64,000 nt of DNA from Acetatifactor sp. (GCA_024693365.1 JAILLF010000016.1:42384-106383); one strand, 5' to 3'. Positions 8,513 to 16,607 are shown, counted from the stretch's first letter. The notes: generated from the letters alone by a model not told the origin. Made by a program: numbers and translations.

Positions 8513-10804
8513 ATGAGAAAAATGAACATTAAGATAAACAGAATACTGTCTTTGGTTGTTAGTTTCGCTCTGTTAATAACAAGTTTTTCGGGGTGCGCTG
8601 ATAATCATGCTGCGATTTCAAATCCGTCGAAAAACGACATTACTACTGAAGAGATAGTAAGTCATGTTATCGAAACTTTGACGGAAGGACAGACAGAGAG
8701 CGAGAAACCTGGAATAGAGGAAGTAGAAAAGGCCGGCATCAGCGTTATTATGTCTGATAACTGGGAGGATTACATTGGTGACGTAGAAACATTTGTTTAT
8801 GGCTTAATATCAAATGAATTAGGCTTGGGGTTTGATGTCTTTCCGGCATATGTAGATTTGTCTGACGGTACGGTGATTTCTGGAATAGCATATTCTGATT
8901 ACGAAGACTGCTATGTAAATGATGATGAGAGTCAATGTATATTCATGGCAGGATTTATGCCATATTGTGGAGAGCTAGACATACCATCAGATGAATTTGA
9001 CGATGGGTTATTTATTCAGGATGCTGAATATGATAATGAGAAGTTTTCATTCATCATGGGTTATGAAAGTGATGAATACAGAGATCATTGCGTAGTGTAT
9101 GGTCAGTATCTGCAATACGGCATTGATGACAGTGGAAAGATTTTTTATGAAACTAGTCCATATGAACAAGGAAAGTGCAATGAAACACTGGGATCTTTGT
9201 ATTCATTTGACGAAGCAAAATATGTTTATGATGATAATGTGGGAGGAAATCTACTATTATCAGGCATTTCACTTTATTCTCAGATTGACTATGCAGAATT
9301 GGAAAATGCGATAAATGAAATGCTCAGAACACAGGATCGAAACTCCTATACCATGGAAATCGAAACTTCAGCTTATTTTGCGCAAGAGGCCGTAGAAGCA
9401 TATTTCATGACGTTGCAAGAGGAGAGTTTCTTGGGATACAGTACGGCTGATCTTATTGAGGAGACTCGTAAACTTGACCCTAAGGAATGTTACAGAATAA
9501 CAAATGAAGGCTTGATTAAGCTAAGCTTTGAGGATGAAGGAGGAGAAGCTAGTCTTGTAAAATGGATAGTTGGTTCAACTTGCGCGATAGTTGCCATAAT
9601 CGGTTTTGTTGGGGCCTCTGTTTCTAAAACATATCCGCCGCTATCTGCCGCTGCAGGCGCAATAAGTGGATTGGCAATTGATGTATTTATGCAAGTGGTG
9701 ATCGAAGATGTAAGATTAGTTGAACTAGATTGGAGAAAGTCAATTGTAGCTATCGTCGCAGGAGCACTCAGTGGTTATATAGGGCCATATGTATATGCAG
9801 CGGCATCAAACACTGCGACATATTTTGCAATGGATACATGCATAGAAGCACTGATAGGCGGAATAGAAATGGGGGCTAGAGCATGGCTCGATGGAGAAGA
9901 TGGGAAAAAAATAATACAGTCAATGGGACAAGGGTTTGCTATTGCTATGGCATTAAGCGCAGGGTTTAAGGTGGCAGGAGTTGTAGTTGAGAAGATTGCA
10001 AGAAAGATTAGCCCTGTAATCAAAGAGGCATCGATAAGAATAAATCCCACCGTCAAAAAGAAACTCAGTAAATTACAAAAAGTCATTGCGAAAAAGATTA
10101 AGAATTTCGAAAAATGGGCAGACGGAACAAAGCTTCATAGTGAATATATATCTGAAAAGATTACGGATAAGCAATTGGAGAAATTGCTTGAGGAGGGATC
10201 AAAGTATCTAAAGGATAAAAGCATTAAAAAATTGAGCTTAAATGATATGTTTGACATGAATGACAAACCCATTTCTAAGTCAGAACTGAGTGAACTTTTT
10301 GATGAAGCACCTGATAATACCGTTTTGGCATATTTTAAGGTTGATGAAGATATCATTGAGGTAGTAAAAGTCAACGGAATCGTTTCCGTACGAACTGATG
10401 AAACAAAATATCTAACGGTGGAATTAGATTCGTGGCTTAACGCAAATAAATACTCAAGAGACGATAATTTAAAAAATGCAGTTGAAAAGATTAAAAAAGT
10501 TTGTTCGAAGGACTCGGAAAGAATTCCAGAAGTCCTTGCTGATGCCATCGAGAAAAGCAATGTCAAGCTAGAAGATATGTCGGTGTCAAAGCTGCATGAA
10601 ATGATTAAGAAGAGCGGACTGACTTTGCACGAAAATGGAGACATGAAGACCATAACGCTTATGCCAAGGAAAATTCATGAAAGCATAAAGCATATGGGCG
10701 GATTTGGACTGGCAAAGCATTTGAAATTTCATCAAGGCCATGAAAGATTAAGCAGTTTTATATCTGCAGCATCCATGGGAACGATAACGGCTGTCACGGA
10801 GTAA
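8513..10804 (+). CDS. Lipoprotein with HNH/WHH-like C-terminal toxin domain
   Basis: A 763-residue protein. The start at 8513 follows AAGGGG and gives a lipoprotein signal ending in the lipobox SFSGC. Residues ~30-330 form an acidic exported region. Residues ~345-510 are Gly/Ala-rich hydrophobic segments like the pretoxin regions of polymorphic toxins, and a Lys-rich helical section follows. The C-terminal ~60 residues contain LTLHENGDMKTITLMPRKIH then ESIKHMGG, which resembles WHH/LHH nucleases of the HNH/endonuclease VII group (usual form W-H-H...MQLVP..LH...HTGG). The first histidine pair is only partly kept, so activity is uncertain. It overlaps the surface-protein stop region and is followed by a small gene. 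Confidence 0.7.
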   Translation: MRKMNIKINRILSLVVSFALLITSFSGCADNHAAISNPSKNDITTEEIVSHVIETLTEGQTESEKPGIEEVEKAGISVIMSDNWEDYIGDVETFVYGLISNELGLGFDVFPAYVDLSDGTVISGIAYSDYEDCYVNDDESQCIFMAGFMPYCGELDIPSDEFDDGLFIQDAEYDNEKFSFIMGYESDEYRDHCVVYGQYLQYGIDDSGKIFYETSPYEQGKCNETLGSLYSFDEAKYVYDDNVGGNLLLSGISLYSQIDYAELENAINEMLRTQDRNSYTMEIETSAYFAQEAVEAYFMTLQEESFLGYSTADLIEETRKLDPKECYRITNEGLIKLSFEDEGGEASLVKWIVGSTCAIVAIIGFVGASVSKTYPPLSAAAGAISGLAIDVFMQVVIEDVRLVELDWRKSIVAIVAGALSGYIGPYVYAAASNTATYFAMDTCIEALIGGIEMGARAWLDGEDGKKIIQSMGQGFAIAMALSAGFKVAGVVVEKIARKISPVIKEASIRINPTVKKKLSKLQKVIAKKIKNFEKWADGTKLHSEYISEKITDKQLEKLLEEGSKYLKDKSIKKLSLNDMFDMNDKPISKSELSELFDEAPDNTVLAYFKVDEDIIEVVKVNGIVSVRTDETKYLTVELDSWLNANKYSRDDNLKNAVEKIKKVCSKDSERIPEVLADAIEKSNVKLEDMSVSKLHEMIKKSGLTLHENGDMKTITLMPRKIHESIKHMGGFGLAKHLKFHQGHERLSSFISAASMGTITAVTE

Positions 10805-10818
10805 AGGAGACATAACTC

Positions 10819-11259
10819 ATGTTTGGTAATGGATTTGGTCGTTTTAGGAAAAGATACAGGGTATTACAATCTCAGATTTGTGAATTGGAAAAAGAACTGG
10901 ATTTTTTAGAAAATAGTTTACATTCCACGAAATGGAAGGGATATAACTATGGCCCAATAAAGTATTATGCTGAGAGATATGCTAATTGTGAGGATACACA
11001 TGAAAAAGAAAGAGTTCTGTCGGTGTGCGAAAAATTGGATTCTGTTATAGAAGAGTTTGATATGTTCATTGAAAACGAATATGCCCCAAAAGTATTTGAT
11101 TATTATTCCGTAAAGAAACCCAAGGTGACTCGAATTAGTACGGATGAAGTGTATGGTTGGGAAGAGGCATTTGGGAAATCATTTGAAGATTTGGATAAAA
11201 GCCTTAGACATTCACTGGTAGGTTTAGTTGAGGAGCCTGGCAGATACGGATTTTCTTGA
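10819..11259 (+). CDS. Small protein, candidate immunity partner
   Basis: A 146-residue cytoplasmic-looking protein with no recognised family. The N-terminal half is a basic to mixed coiled coil (FRKRYRVLQSQICELEKELD), and the C-terminal half is acidic with several aromatic residues. AAAGGAGA precedes the ATG, 14 bases after the toxin-like lipoprotein gene. In polymorphic toxin loci the gene immediately downstream of the nuclease domain usually encodes the immunity protein. That position is the only reason to suggest immunity here. An accessory protein is equally possible. Confidence 0.6.
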   Translation: MFGNGFGRFRKRYRVLQSQICELEKELDFLENSLHSTKWKGYNYGPIKYYAERYANCEDTHEKERVLSVCEKLDSVIEEFDMFIENEYAPKVFDYYSVKKPKVTRISTDEVYGWEEAFGKSFEDLDKSLRHSLVGLVEEPGRYGFS

Positions 11260-11260
11260 T

Positions 11261-11310
11261 GTCACGAAATGTCACGGATTGTCACGAATCGTCATGTAAT
11301 TTCACGCATT
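11261..11310. repeat. Five tandem 10-bp repeats
   Basis: Five consecutive 10-bp units follow GTCACGAAAT, GTCACGGATT, GTCACGAATC, GTCATGTAAT and TTCACGCATT, starting just after the last operon gene. The exact 10-bp period places every copy on the same face of the helix. Confidence 0.8.
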
Positions 11311-11348
11311 GGGTATTTTTTTGAAATAGATGTGTTATGTTTATAATG

Positions 11349-11395
11349 GAGAAAGCGAACAGGAGAACAAAACCGTTGGCTTTCTCTATTTTCTT
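11349..11395 (+). terminator. Probable intrinsic terminator
   Basis: GAGAAAGC at 11349-11356 pairs with GCTTTCTC at 11379-11386 around a 22-base loop, followed by a T-rich stretch. It would end the riboswitch-led operon, although the large loop makes it only moderate. Confidence 0.5.
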
Positions 11396-11491
11396 TTGCA
11401 AAAGAATAACGGCATTATGAAGCGTCTGCTCGTTACTGATAAATGTAGCGAGGAAGGCACAAATTGTGCAGCCCTTAACTAACTAAAAGCG

Positions 11492-13171
11492 AATAGAGTA
11501 AAGATTTAGTTGGTTGATAAAAAAAGATAAAAAAAGAGAGAGTAATCTTTAATCCTTTGGTACAATGGTTTTGGACAAAAATCAAAAACTAAAGGAGGAT
11601 TACTCTCATGAGTATTGTATCACTTTTTGACGAATTAGCGAAGAGTATTTTTGCGGCGGAGGAGAATTTTTTTCAGAATCCCCGGGACCTGCATTCACTG
11701 GAGACCAGCGTAAAGACTTCCACGGAGGCGTTCGCCGCCAGGTTTCTTGGTGAAGTGCTGTCCGGACTGGACAAGTGCATTTACGAAAGCACCTGGCGGG
11801 ACGGGAAATACGCGGTTCAGCGCAGGGACAAAAGAACGCTGATCAGCTCCGTCGGAGACGTTACGTTTGACTGCACTTATTACCGCGGGATCGGCGAACG
11901 CTCCGGCTTTACGCACCTTTTGGAAGACCTCATCGGCCTGGAGAGGAACGAGAGGTTTACCGAAGCGGCGGAGGTCGCAATGCTGTGCGAGGCGTTAAAG
12001 ACCAGTTACCGCGAGGCGGCAAGGGTTCTGCCTTCCAAACAGGTGATCACGAAGACCACGGTCATGAACAAGGTGCACGGGATTGCGGAAGAGATTCCGG
12101 ACGCGGCGCGCGAGGAACGCAGGTCGGTGCCGTACCTGTACGTTGAGGCGGACGAAGATCACGTGGCGGAACAGCACGGAAGAAGCGCCAAAGAAGGGGA
12201 AAACGGAAGCTTTATGTGCAAGCTGGTCTACGTATACGAATGCAGGCGGGAAACGGACGTAAAGGATCGCTTTGAGCTCGTGAACAAGTATTACTTTGGA
12301 GGCCTTTATTCGGGACGGGAAGGCACGAGGAGGCTTTGGGAAAAGGTAAACCGCTTTATAGAACTCAACTACGACGCGGAGGACTTAAAGCGCATTTTTG
12401 TCAGCGGGGACGGCGCGGGATGGATCAAGGCCGGCGCGTCCTACCTCGGTAACGCGGTGTTCTGCGCCGACAAGTATCACCTCATGCAGTACCTGAACAC
12501 CGCCGCGGGGCAATTTCCGGAAGAAAGGGACGCCGTGAAGGAAGAGCTGTGGCACCTGCTTCATTCGGAACGCGCGGGCGCGAAAAAAAGATTTGACGCG
12601 TACACGGGCGTGATGACGGAGAAGGCTAAAAATCCAAAGGTCGTGGAGCAGTTAAGGGCATACGTTTTGGGCAACTGGAGTGCCGTGAGAAGAACGCTTA
12701 AAAACAAGCTCCTTACGGGATGCAGCGCGGAAAGCCACGTAAGCCACGTGCTTTCGGACCGCCTCAGCTCCAGACCGATGGGCTGGAGCCAGTCGGGCGC
12801 GGACAGGATGAGCAAGCTGCGCTGTTACGAGAGAAACAACGGGCGCGAGAAGATCATAGACCTGGTCAGGTACAGCCGCGAACGGCGAAGAATGGGCGCA
12901 ACGGGAACGGAAGACCTGAGCCCGCGCGAATTGTCGGTGCACGACGTCACGGATTATCACCGCAGTCAGGCGAGGGCGTACATCGAACGGATCCAGGCGC
13001 ACATACCGTTTGCCTCGATCAGAAAGATGTTGTTCGTACGGGATCACATGGATTTGCTTTAGGGTTTTGACATTTGGAACCGAAAGAGGTAAAATGAATT
13101 GCGTTCTGCAAAATCATGGTATTCTAAGGTTTCTTTTTTTGATTCCCAACCAACAACAACTTTACTCTATC
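11492..13171 (+). mobile_element. Complete ISLre2-family insertion sequence
   Basis: An element of 1680 bp with one transposase gene. The left end starts AATAGAGTAAAG and the right end, read inward, starts GATAGAGTAAAG; similarity continues to GTTGGTTG, giving imperfect terminal inverted repeats of about 25 bp. The 9-bp direct repeat CTAAAAGCG lies at 11483-11491 and 13172-13180, a target-site duplication of the size known for ISLre2 elements. The intact gene, clear ends and intact duplication point to a recent insertion downstream of the riboswitch operon. Confidence 0.9.
11608..13062 (+). CDS. ISLre2-family transposase (UPF0236)
   Basis: A 484-residue transposase of the ISLre2 / UPF0236 family. 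Recognisable blocks include DVTFDCTYYRG near residue 85, YLYVEADEDHVAEQHG near 175, FVSGDGAGWIKAGASYL near 270, VFCADKYHLMQYL near 290 and the basic C-terminal half with SHVLSDRLSSRPMGWS. The aspartates in EADEDH and SGDGA are likely catalytic metal ligands. Length is normal for the family and there is no frameshift. AAAGGAGG precedes the ATG at 11608. Codon use is more GC-rich than the flanking island genes, consistent with arrival from elsewhere. Confidence 0.93.
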   Translation: MSIVSLFDELAKSIFAAEENFFQNPRDLHSLETSVKTSTEAFAARFLGEVLSGLDKCIYESTWRDGKYAVQRRDKRTLISSVGDVTFDCTYYRGIGERSGFTHLLEDLIGLERNERFTEAAEVAMLCEALKTSYREAARVLPSKQVITKTTVMNKVHGIAEEIPDAAREERRSVPYLYVEADEDHVAEQHGRSAKEGENGSFMCKLVYVYECRRETDVKDRFELVNKYYFGGLYSGREGTRRLWEKVNRFIELNYDAEDLKRIFVSGDGAGWIKAGASYLGNAVFCADKYHLMQYLNTAAGQFPEERDAVKEELWHLLHSERAGAKKRFDAYTGVMTEKAKNPKVVEQLRAYVLGNWSAVRRTLKNKLLTGCSAESHVSHVLSDRLSSRPMGWSQSGADRMSKLRCYERNNGREKIIDLVRYSRERRRMGATGTEDLSPRELSVHDVTDYHRSQARAYIERIQAHIPFASIRKMLFVRDHMDLL

Positions 13172-13187
13172 CTAAAAGCGGAATAAG

Positions 13188-13216
13188 TTGACGATTTGGT
13201 TTTTATTGGTTATAAT
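13188..13216 (+). promoter_or_regulatory. Consensus-like promoter beyond the IS
   Basis: TTGACG at 13188-13193 and TATAAT at 13211-13216 are separated by 17 bases, only eight bases outside the IS target duplication. The 150 or so bases that follow hold no gene before the toxin remnant. Confidence 0.6.
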
Positions 13217-13339
13217 TCTCTAGGACATATGTCATTCTTAAATTGAATGTTTTTCATTTCATATTGGCAATTCGCCAGTTTTCACCATCTTATAAACATA
13301 TGTTAGCATTGACGGTATTGTTTTTCGTATTGTTTTTTA

Positions 13340-13368
13340 TTGACGAATGGACGCATTAATGCTATCAT
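13340..13368 (+). promoter_or_regulatory. Promoter of the toxin-antitoxin remnant
   Basis: TTGACG at 13340-13345 and TATCAT at 13363-13368 are 17 bases apart, 28 bases before the toxin-remnant ATG. A second TTGACG occurs slightly upstream, so two overlapping starts are possible. Confidence 0.6.
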
Positions 13369-13395
13369 AAATATAACTAAAGAAGAGGGATTTTG

Positions 13396-13524
13396 ATGTT
13401 TGAAATCGAGTTTTATCACGACAAAAATGGATTTAGTGATATCCCCCAAACCCCGCGTAGAGAAATCATGAGGGCTAAAGTAGAGCGTGATGATTGGAAA
13501 TCAAGAAAGAGGCGAAAAGAATGA
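13396..13524 (+). pseudogene. Internally deleted HigB/Gp49-like toxin
   Basis: A 42-codon frame whose N-terminus (MFEIEFYHDKNGFSDIPQ) resembles the start of HigB/Gp49-like type II toxins and whose C-terminus (EIMRAKVERDDWKSRK) resembles their final helix. The core of about 60 residues is missing but the frame is retained, so the product is a short fusion of both ends. GAGGGA precedes the ATG. The stop overlaps the antitoxin ATG by four bases, as in intact HigBA operons. The fragment should not be toxic but may be kept for translational coupling. Confidence 0.65.
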
Positions 13525-13811
13525 GTGATTGGAAGGAATATAAGAACCGCGTTAGAGAGACAAATCCAGAGATAGGGAAAGACATTGATGAGGCTGAAAA
13601 GATTTCTGCCATTGTGGGTGAGATGATTAAGCAACGGCAAAATCTAAAACTATCGCAGAGAGATTTGGCAGAGCTTTGCGGTATTCCACATTCATCTGTA
13701 GCAAGGATTGAATCAGGAAAAACAACGCCAAATCTTTCGACGTTGATTAAGATTTTTAACCAACTTGGACTAAGTCTATCCGTTAAAACTGCCAAGAGAA
13801 TGAAAAGGTAA
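13521..13811 (+). CDS. HigA-like XRE antitoxin
   Basis: A 96-residue protein with an N-terminal charged helix and an HTH_3/XRE domain: LKLSQRDLAELCGIPHSSVARIESGKTTP at about residues 43-71, then NLSTLIKIFNQLGLSL. This is the HigA/antitoxin arrangement. In intact modules it binds the toxin and represses the operon promoter. The start at 13521 overlaps the toxin-remnant stop (ATGA) and follows AGAGG; the longer frame from 13494 is unlikely. It has outlived a functional toxin and may now act only as an autoregulator. Confidence 0.8.
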   Translation: MSDWKEYKNRVRETNPEIGKDIDEAEKISAIVGEMIKQRQNLKLSQRDLAELCGIPHSSVARIESGKTTPNLSTLIKIFNQLGLSLSVKTAKRMKR

Positions 13812-13835
13812 AAACCTGAAAGGAAGTAGGTGATC

Positions 13836-14753
13836 ATGAGATACTTTTTGGAAAATAACAGGATCAAAGTTGAAATCGATTCGTTTGGAGCCGAGATTAA
13901 ATCGGTGATTAACAAGAATAACATGCGGGAGTATATGTGGTATGGGAATCCAAAGTATTGGGGGCGGACGTCGCCGGTGTTATTTCCGTTTGTGGGGAGT
14001 TTGAAGGAGAAGAAGTATCGGTGGAAGGGCAAGGAGTATGCCATGGGGCAGCATGGATTCGCGAGGGACATGGAGTTTGAACTTATGAGCCAGGCGGACG
14101 ACGAGATCTGGTTTCAACTGAAGGCGAATGAGGATACGCTTAAAAAATATCCGTTTGATTTCACGCTGAAGATTGGTTATAAGCTGGAGGCGGGAGAGGA
14201 AACGGATGACGTAAAGGTCATGTGGAAGGTTTATAATCCGGCGGAGGAAGTGATGTATTTTTCCATTGGGGCGCATCCGGCGTTTTTGTGTCCTTTTCAC
14301 GGATTCCGTAAGGACGCGGCAGGGTGCAAGGAGGGTTATCAGCTTTATTTCGAGGGCGTGGACGTGATTCATCATCATGGCAATGACGTTGCGACGGGGC
14401 TTGCGCTGCGCGAGGATCTGGAAATGCCGTTGGAGAACGGGTACGTTACGATCACCAGTGATTTCTTCGACCGTTGCACGTACATGATCGAGGGGAAGCA
14501 GACGGGATGCGTAGGAATCGCGGATGAAGAAGGGAAACACATTGTTGACGTGTGTTTTGACGCGCCTCTCTTCGCCATCTGGTCGCCGGAAAAGAAAAAT
14601 GCTCCGTTTCTGTGTATTGAGCCGTGGTACGGGAGATGCGACGCGGTGGATTTTGAAGGAGATTTGATCCAAAGGGAGTATACCAATGTCCTTGCGGCTG
14701 GTGAGACATTTGAAGGCGGATACGTCATGAAATTTTATGAATATTATTACTAA
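13836..14753 (+). CDS. Aldose 1-epimerase family protein (LacX-like)
   Basis: A 305-residue member of the galactose mutarotase-like superfamily. Family landmarks are RTSPVLFPFVG near residue 47, the HGFARDMEF segment near 73 (histidine of the active site), GAHPAFLCP near 145 (second histidine) and a late glutamate in LCIEPWYGR (catalytic base candidate). The likely substrate is a hexose or hexose derivative, interconverting alpha and beta anomers in the cytoplasm; LacX-type proteins are less well characterised than GalM. ATG at 13836 fits the AGGAAG site better than the GTG at 13830. It ends at a strong terminator and appears monocistronic. Confidence 0.88.
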   Translation: MRYFLENNRIKVEIDSFGAEIKSVINKNNMREYMWYGNPKYWGRTSPVLFPFVGSLKEKKYRWKGKEYAMGQHGFARDMEFELMSQADDEIWFQLKANEDTLKKYPFDFTLKIGYKLEAGEETDDVKVMWKVYNPAEEVMYFSIGAHPAFLCPFHGFRKDAAGCKEGYQLYFEGVDVIHHHGNDVATGLALREDLEMPLENGYVTITSDFFDRCTYMIEGKQTGCVGIADEEGKHIVDVCFDAPLFAIWSPEKKNAPFLCIEPWYGRCDAVDFEGDLIQREYTNVLAAGETFEGGYVMKFYEYYY

Positions 14754-14773
14754 GTACAGGTGAGAATAAATGA

Positions 14774-14812
14774 AAAATAGTCCACGCGATTTCCTGCGTG
14801 GACTATTTTTTT
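14774..14812 (+). terminator. Intrinsic terminator after the mutarotase gene
   Basis: AATAGTCCACGC and GCGTGGACTATT form a 12-bp stem with a short loop, followed by a T run. Confidence 0.9.
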
Positions 14813-14891
14813 CGGACACCCTTGACGATTTCTGGAACAAATCATATAATTAGCCTATCTAGGGAACTGGCTTTCAATGGAGTTCTCATCA

Positions 14892-14907
14892 TTGGTTTAT
14901 CAACCAA
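14892..14907 (+). promoter_or_regulatory. Palindromic operator candidate
   Basis: TTGGTT and AACCAA form a perfect 6-bp inverted repeat around TATC, about 18 bases before a TATGAT element and 105 bases before the XRE gene. It could be that protein's autoregulatory site. Confidence 0.4.
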
Positions 14908-15011
14908 ATTTTCCTGATATTTGTTATGATGCAAGTCAATGGTTTCGTGTTCTTTTTTTGTTGCTTTTTTATTTTACTTCTGAGTTGATGATTATAAGTG
15001 GGGTGAAAATT

Positions 15012-15305
15012 ATGTTGGTAAAAAGCGATGGGTTGAGAGAAAAAAAGATTGTTGAAGAAATGATATCCAAGGATGAGAATCTTTGCAGACAACATGAATT
15101 GTTTAAAGCTGAGATGGCATTTAAACAAGAACTGATTAATGCGCGGAGAGCGAATGCACTTACTCAAAAGGACATTAGTCTTAGATCGGGGTTATCCCAA
15201 CAGGCGGTAAGCCGCATGGAGAAAAGCGCTAGCGGAACCATTCAGTCGATTATTCGTTATTTAAATTCGATGGGTTATTCCTTGGCCATCAAGAAAAATG
15301 AGTAG
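15012..15305 (+). CDS. Orphan XRE antitoxin-like regulator
   Basis: A 97-residue protein with a helical N-terminus and a C-terminal XRE helix-turn-helix (NALTQKDISLRSGLSQQAVSRMEK, about residues 51-74), followed by TIQSIIRYLNSMGYSLAI, typical of HigA-type antitoxins. The start at 15012 follows GGGGTG; a longer frame from 14877 would add a non-conserved hydrophobic N-terminus and is rejected. No toxin gene is visible on either side. It may be a solitary antitoxin or a small autoregulated repressor, and it ends at a bidirectional hairpin facing the aldo/keto reductase. Confidence 0.75.
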   Translation: MLVKSDGLREKKIVEEMISKDENLCRQHELFKAEMAFKQELINARRANALTQKDISLRSGLSQQAVSRMEKSASGTIQSIIRYLNSMGYSLAIKKNE

Positions 15306-15310
15306 CGAAA

Positions 15311-15357
15311 AAGCGAGTCCCGGGGTCGTGTCACAGGCACGTTTCCGGGACTCGCTT
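15311..15357. terminator. Bidirectional hairpin between convergent genes
   Basis: GCGAGTCCCGG (15313-15323) pairs with CCGGGACTCGC (15345-15355), with an inner CGTG/CACG stem. A residues on the left and T residues on the right allow termination from both sides. Confidence 0.75.
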
Positions 15358-15363
15358 GCAATG

Positions 15364-16488
15364 TTAGTGGTCGAGCATTTCGGAGGCTTCCTTCAGCAGA
15401 TCGATGATGGGAAGGTGCTGCGGGCAGACGCCTTCGCACTGGCCGCAGGAAATGCACTCAGAGGCGCGGCCGTGTCCTTCACTGATCAAGTTGTTATAGA
15501 AGTTCTGCGGGCGGAACTGCTCGTTGTAAAGCCGGATGGTATTGACGGATTTGAACACGTCAGGGATGGAGATGCGCATGGGACATCCGTCGGTGCAGTA
15601 GCGGCAACTGGTGCAGCCGATCTGCGGCACGTCGAGCATTCGGTCGCGAACCTCCTGAACCAAAGCAAGTTCCTGGTCGCTTAAAGGTTCGAAATTGCGG
15701 AAGGTTTGAACGTTGTCCTGCATCTGGTCTTCCGTACTCATGCCGGAAAGGATGGTCATGATGCCGGGAAGAGAGCCGACAAACCGAAATGCCCAGGATG
15801 CGACGGAGGCATCGGGGCGGACGGCCTTAAACTTGGCTTCCAGGTCAGGACGAAGGCTGGCGAGAGTACCGCCTTTTACAGGCTCCATGATGATCATGGG
15901 GATGTTGCGGGCGCTCAGGATCTTGTACAGCGCGCCGGAGCATACCACGGGATTTTCCCAGTCTGCATAGTTGAGCTGAATCTGCACAAATTCCATCTCC
16001 GGATGTGCATCCAATACTTTTTCAAGATAAGCCGGACTGCCATGGAAGGACAGGCCAAAGTGGCGGATCTTTCCGGCTGCTTGCTTTTCCAATCCCCAGT
16101 TATAGCAGTCTAAGCGCTCATAGGTATCTCCGTTGTTGCCATCCTCGACGGAATGGAGAAGGTAGAAATCAAAATAGTCAACGCCGCAGCGTTCCAGCTG
16201 TTCGTTGAAGATGCGATCACGGTCGTCCTTGTTTCGCATGCACCATGCGGGGAGCTTGGTGGCAAGCATAAAGCTTTCGCGGGGATAGCGTTTCGAAATG
16301 GCTTCCTTGATGGCGCGCTCGGACATGCCGCCGTGATAGACGTAAGCAGTGTCAAAGTAATTCATGCCTGCCGACATGTAAGCGTCCGCCATCTCGCAAA
16401 CGCGGTCAATGTCAATGGCTCCGTCTTTTTGGGGCAGGCGCATCATGCCGAACCCAAGCTTTGGCATTTTGTTTAAATCAATACTCAT
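15364..16488 (-). CDS. Aldo/keto reductase with ferredoxin domain
   Basis: A 374-residue fusion. The N-terminal ~280 residues are an aldo/keto reductase barrel with FGMMRLP, the active-site DTAYVYHGG (Asp and Tyr), ATKLP (Lys) and LLHSVED (His region). The C-terminal ~90 residues carry two 4Fe-4S ferredoxin clusters (CTSCRYCTDGCP and CISCGQCEGVCP). Such proteins are common in anaerobic Firmicutes and probably reduce carbonyl compounds with electrons from NAD(P)H or reduced ferredoxin; the substrate is unknown. AAGGAGG lies just before the ATG. It is transcribed leftward alone and diverges from the SRAP gene. Confidence 0.92.
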   Translation of the reverse strand: MSIDLNKMPKLGFGMMRLPQKDGAIDIDRVCEMADAYMSAGMNYFDTAYVYHGGMSERAIKEAISKRYPRESFMLATKLPAWCMRNKDDRDRIFNEQLERCGVDYFDFYLLHSVEDGNNGDTYERLDCYNWGLEKQAAGKIRHFGLSFHGSPAYLEKVLDAHPEMEFVQIQLNYADWENPVVCSGALYKILSARNIPMIIMEPVKGGTLASLRPDLEAKFKAVRPDASVASWAFRFVGSLPGIMTILSGMSTEDQMQDNVQTFRNFEPLSDQELALVQEVRDRMLDVPQIGCTSCRYCTDGCPMRISIPDVFKSVNTIRLYNEQFRPQNFYNNLISEGHGRASECISCGQCEGVCPQHLPIIDLLKEASEMLDH

Positions 16489-16576
16489 CGATGGTACCTC
16501 CTTTTTGAAGTTCTCTAATTTTGTTATTTTTGATCAAAATTCAATCGTTACGGGATGGAAACTCCTTCTAAAAATC

Positions 16577-16607
16577 ATTATACTTCATCGAAGTGGCATG
16601 CGGTCAA
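16577..16607 (-). promoter_or_regulatory. Probable promoter of the aldo/keto reductase gene
   Basis: On the minus strand TTGACC (16602-16607) and TATAAT (16577-16582) are 19 bases apart, about 90 bases upstream of the start codon. The spacer is long, so confidence is moderate. Confidence 0.45.

Noticed and set aside
13980..14840. 286-codon minus-strand frame opposite the mutarotase
   Set aside because: No ribosome site and no family resemblance, whereas the plus-strand protein shows conserved active-site motifs.
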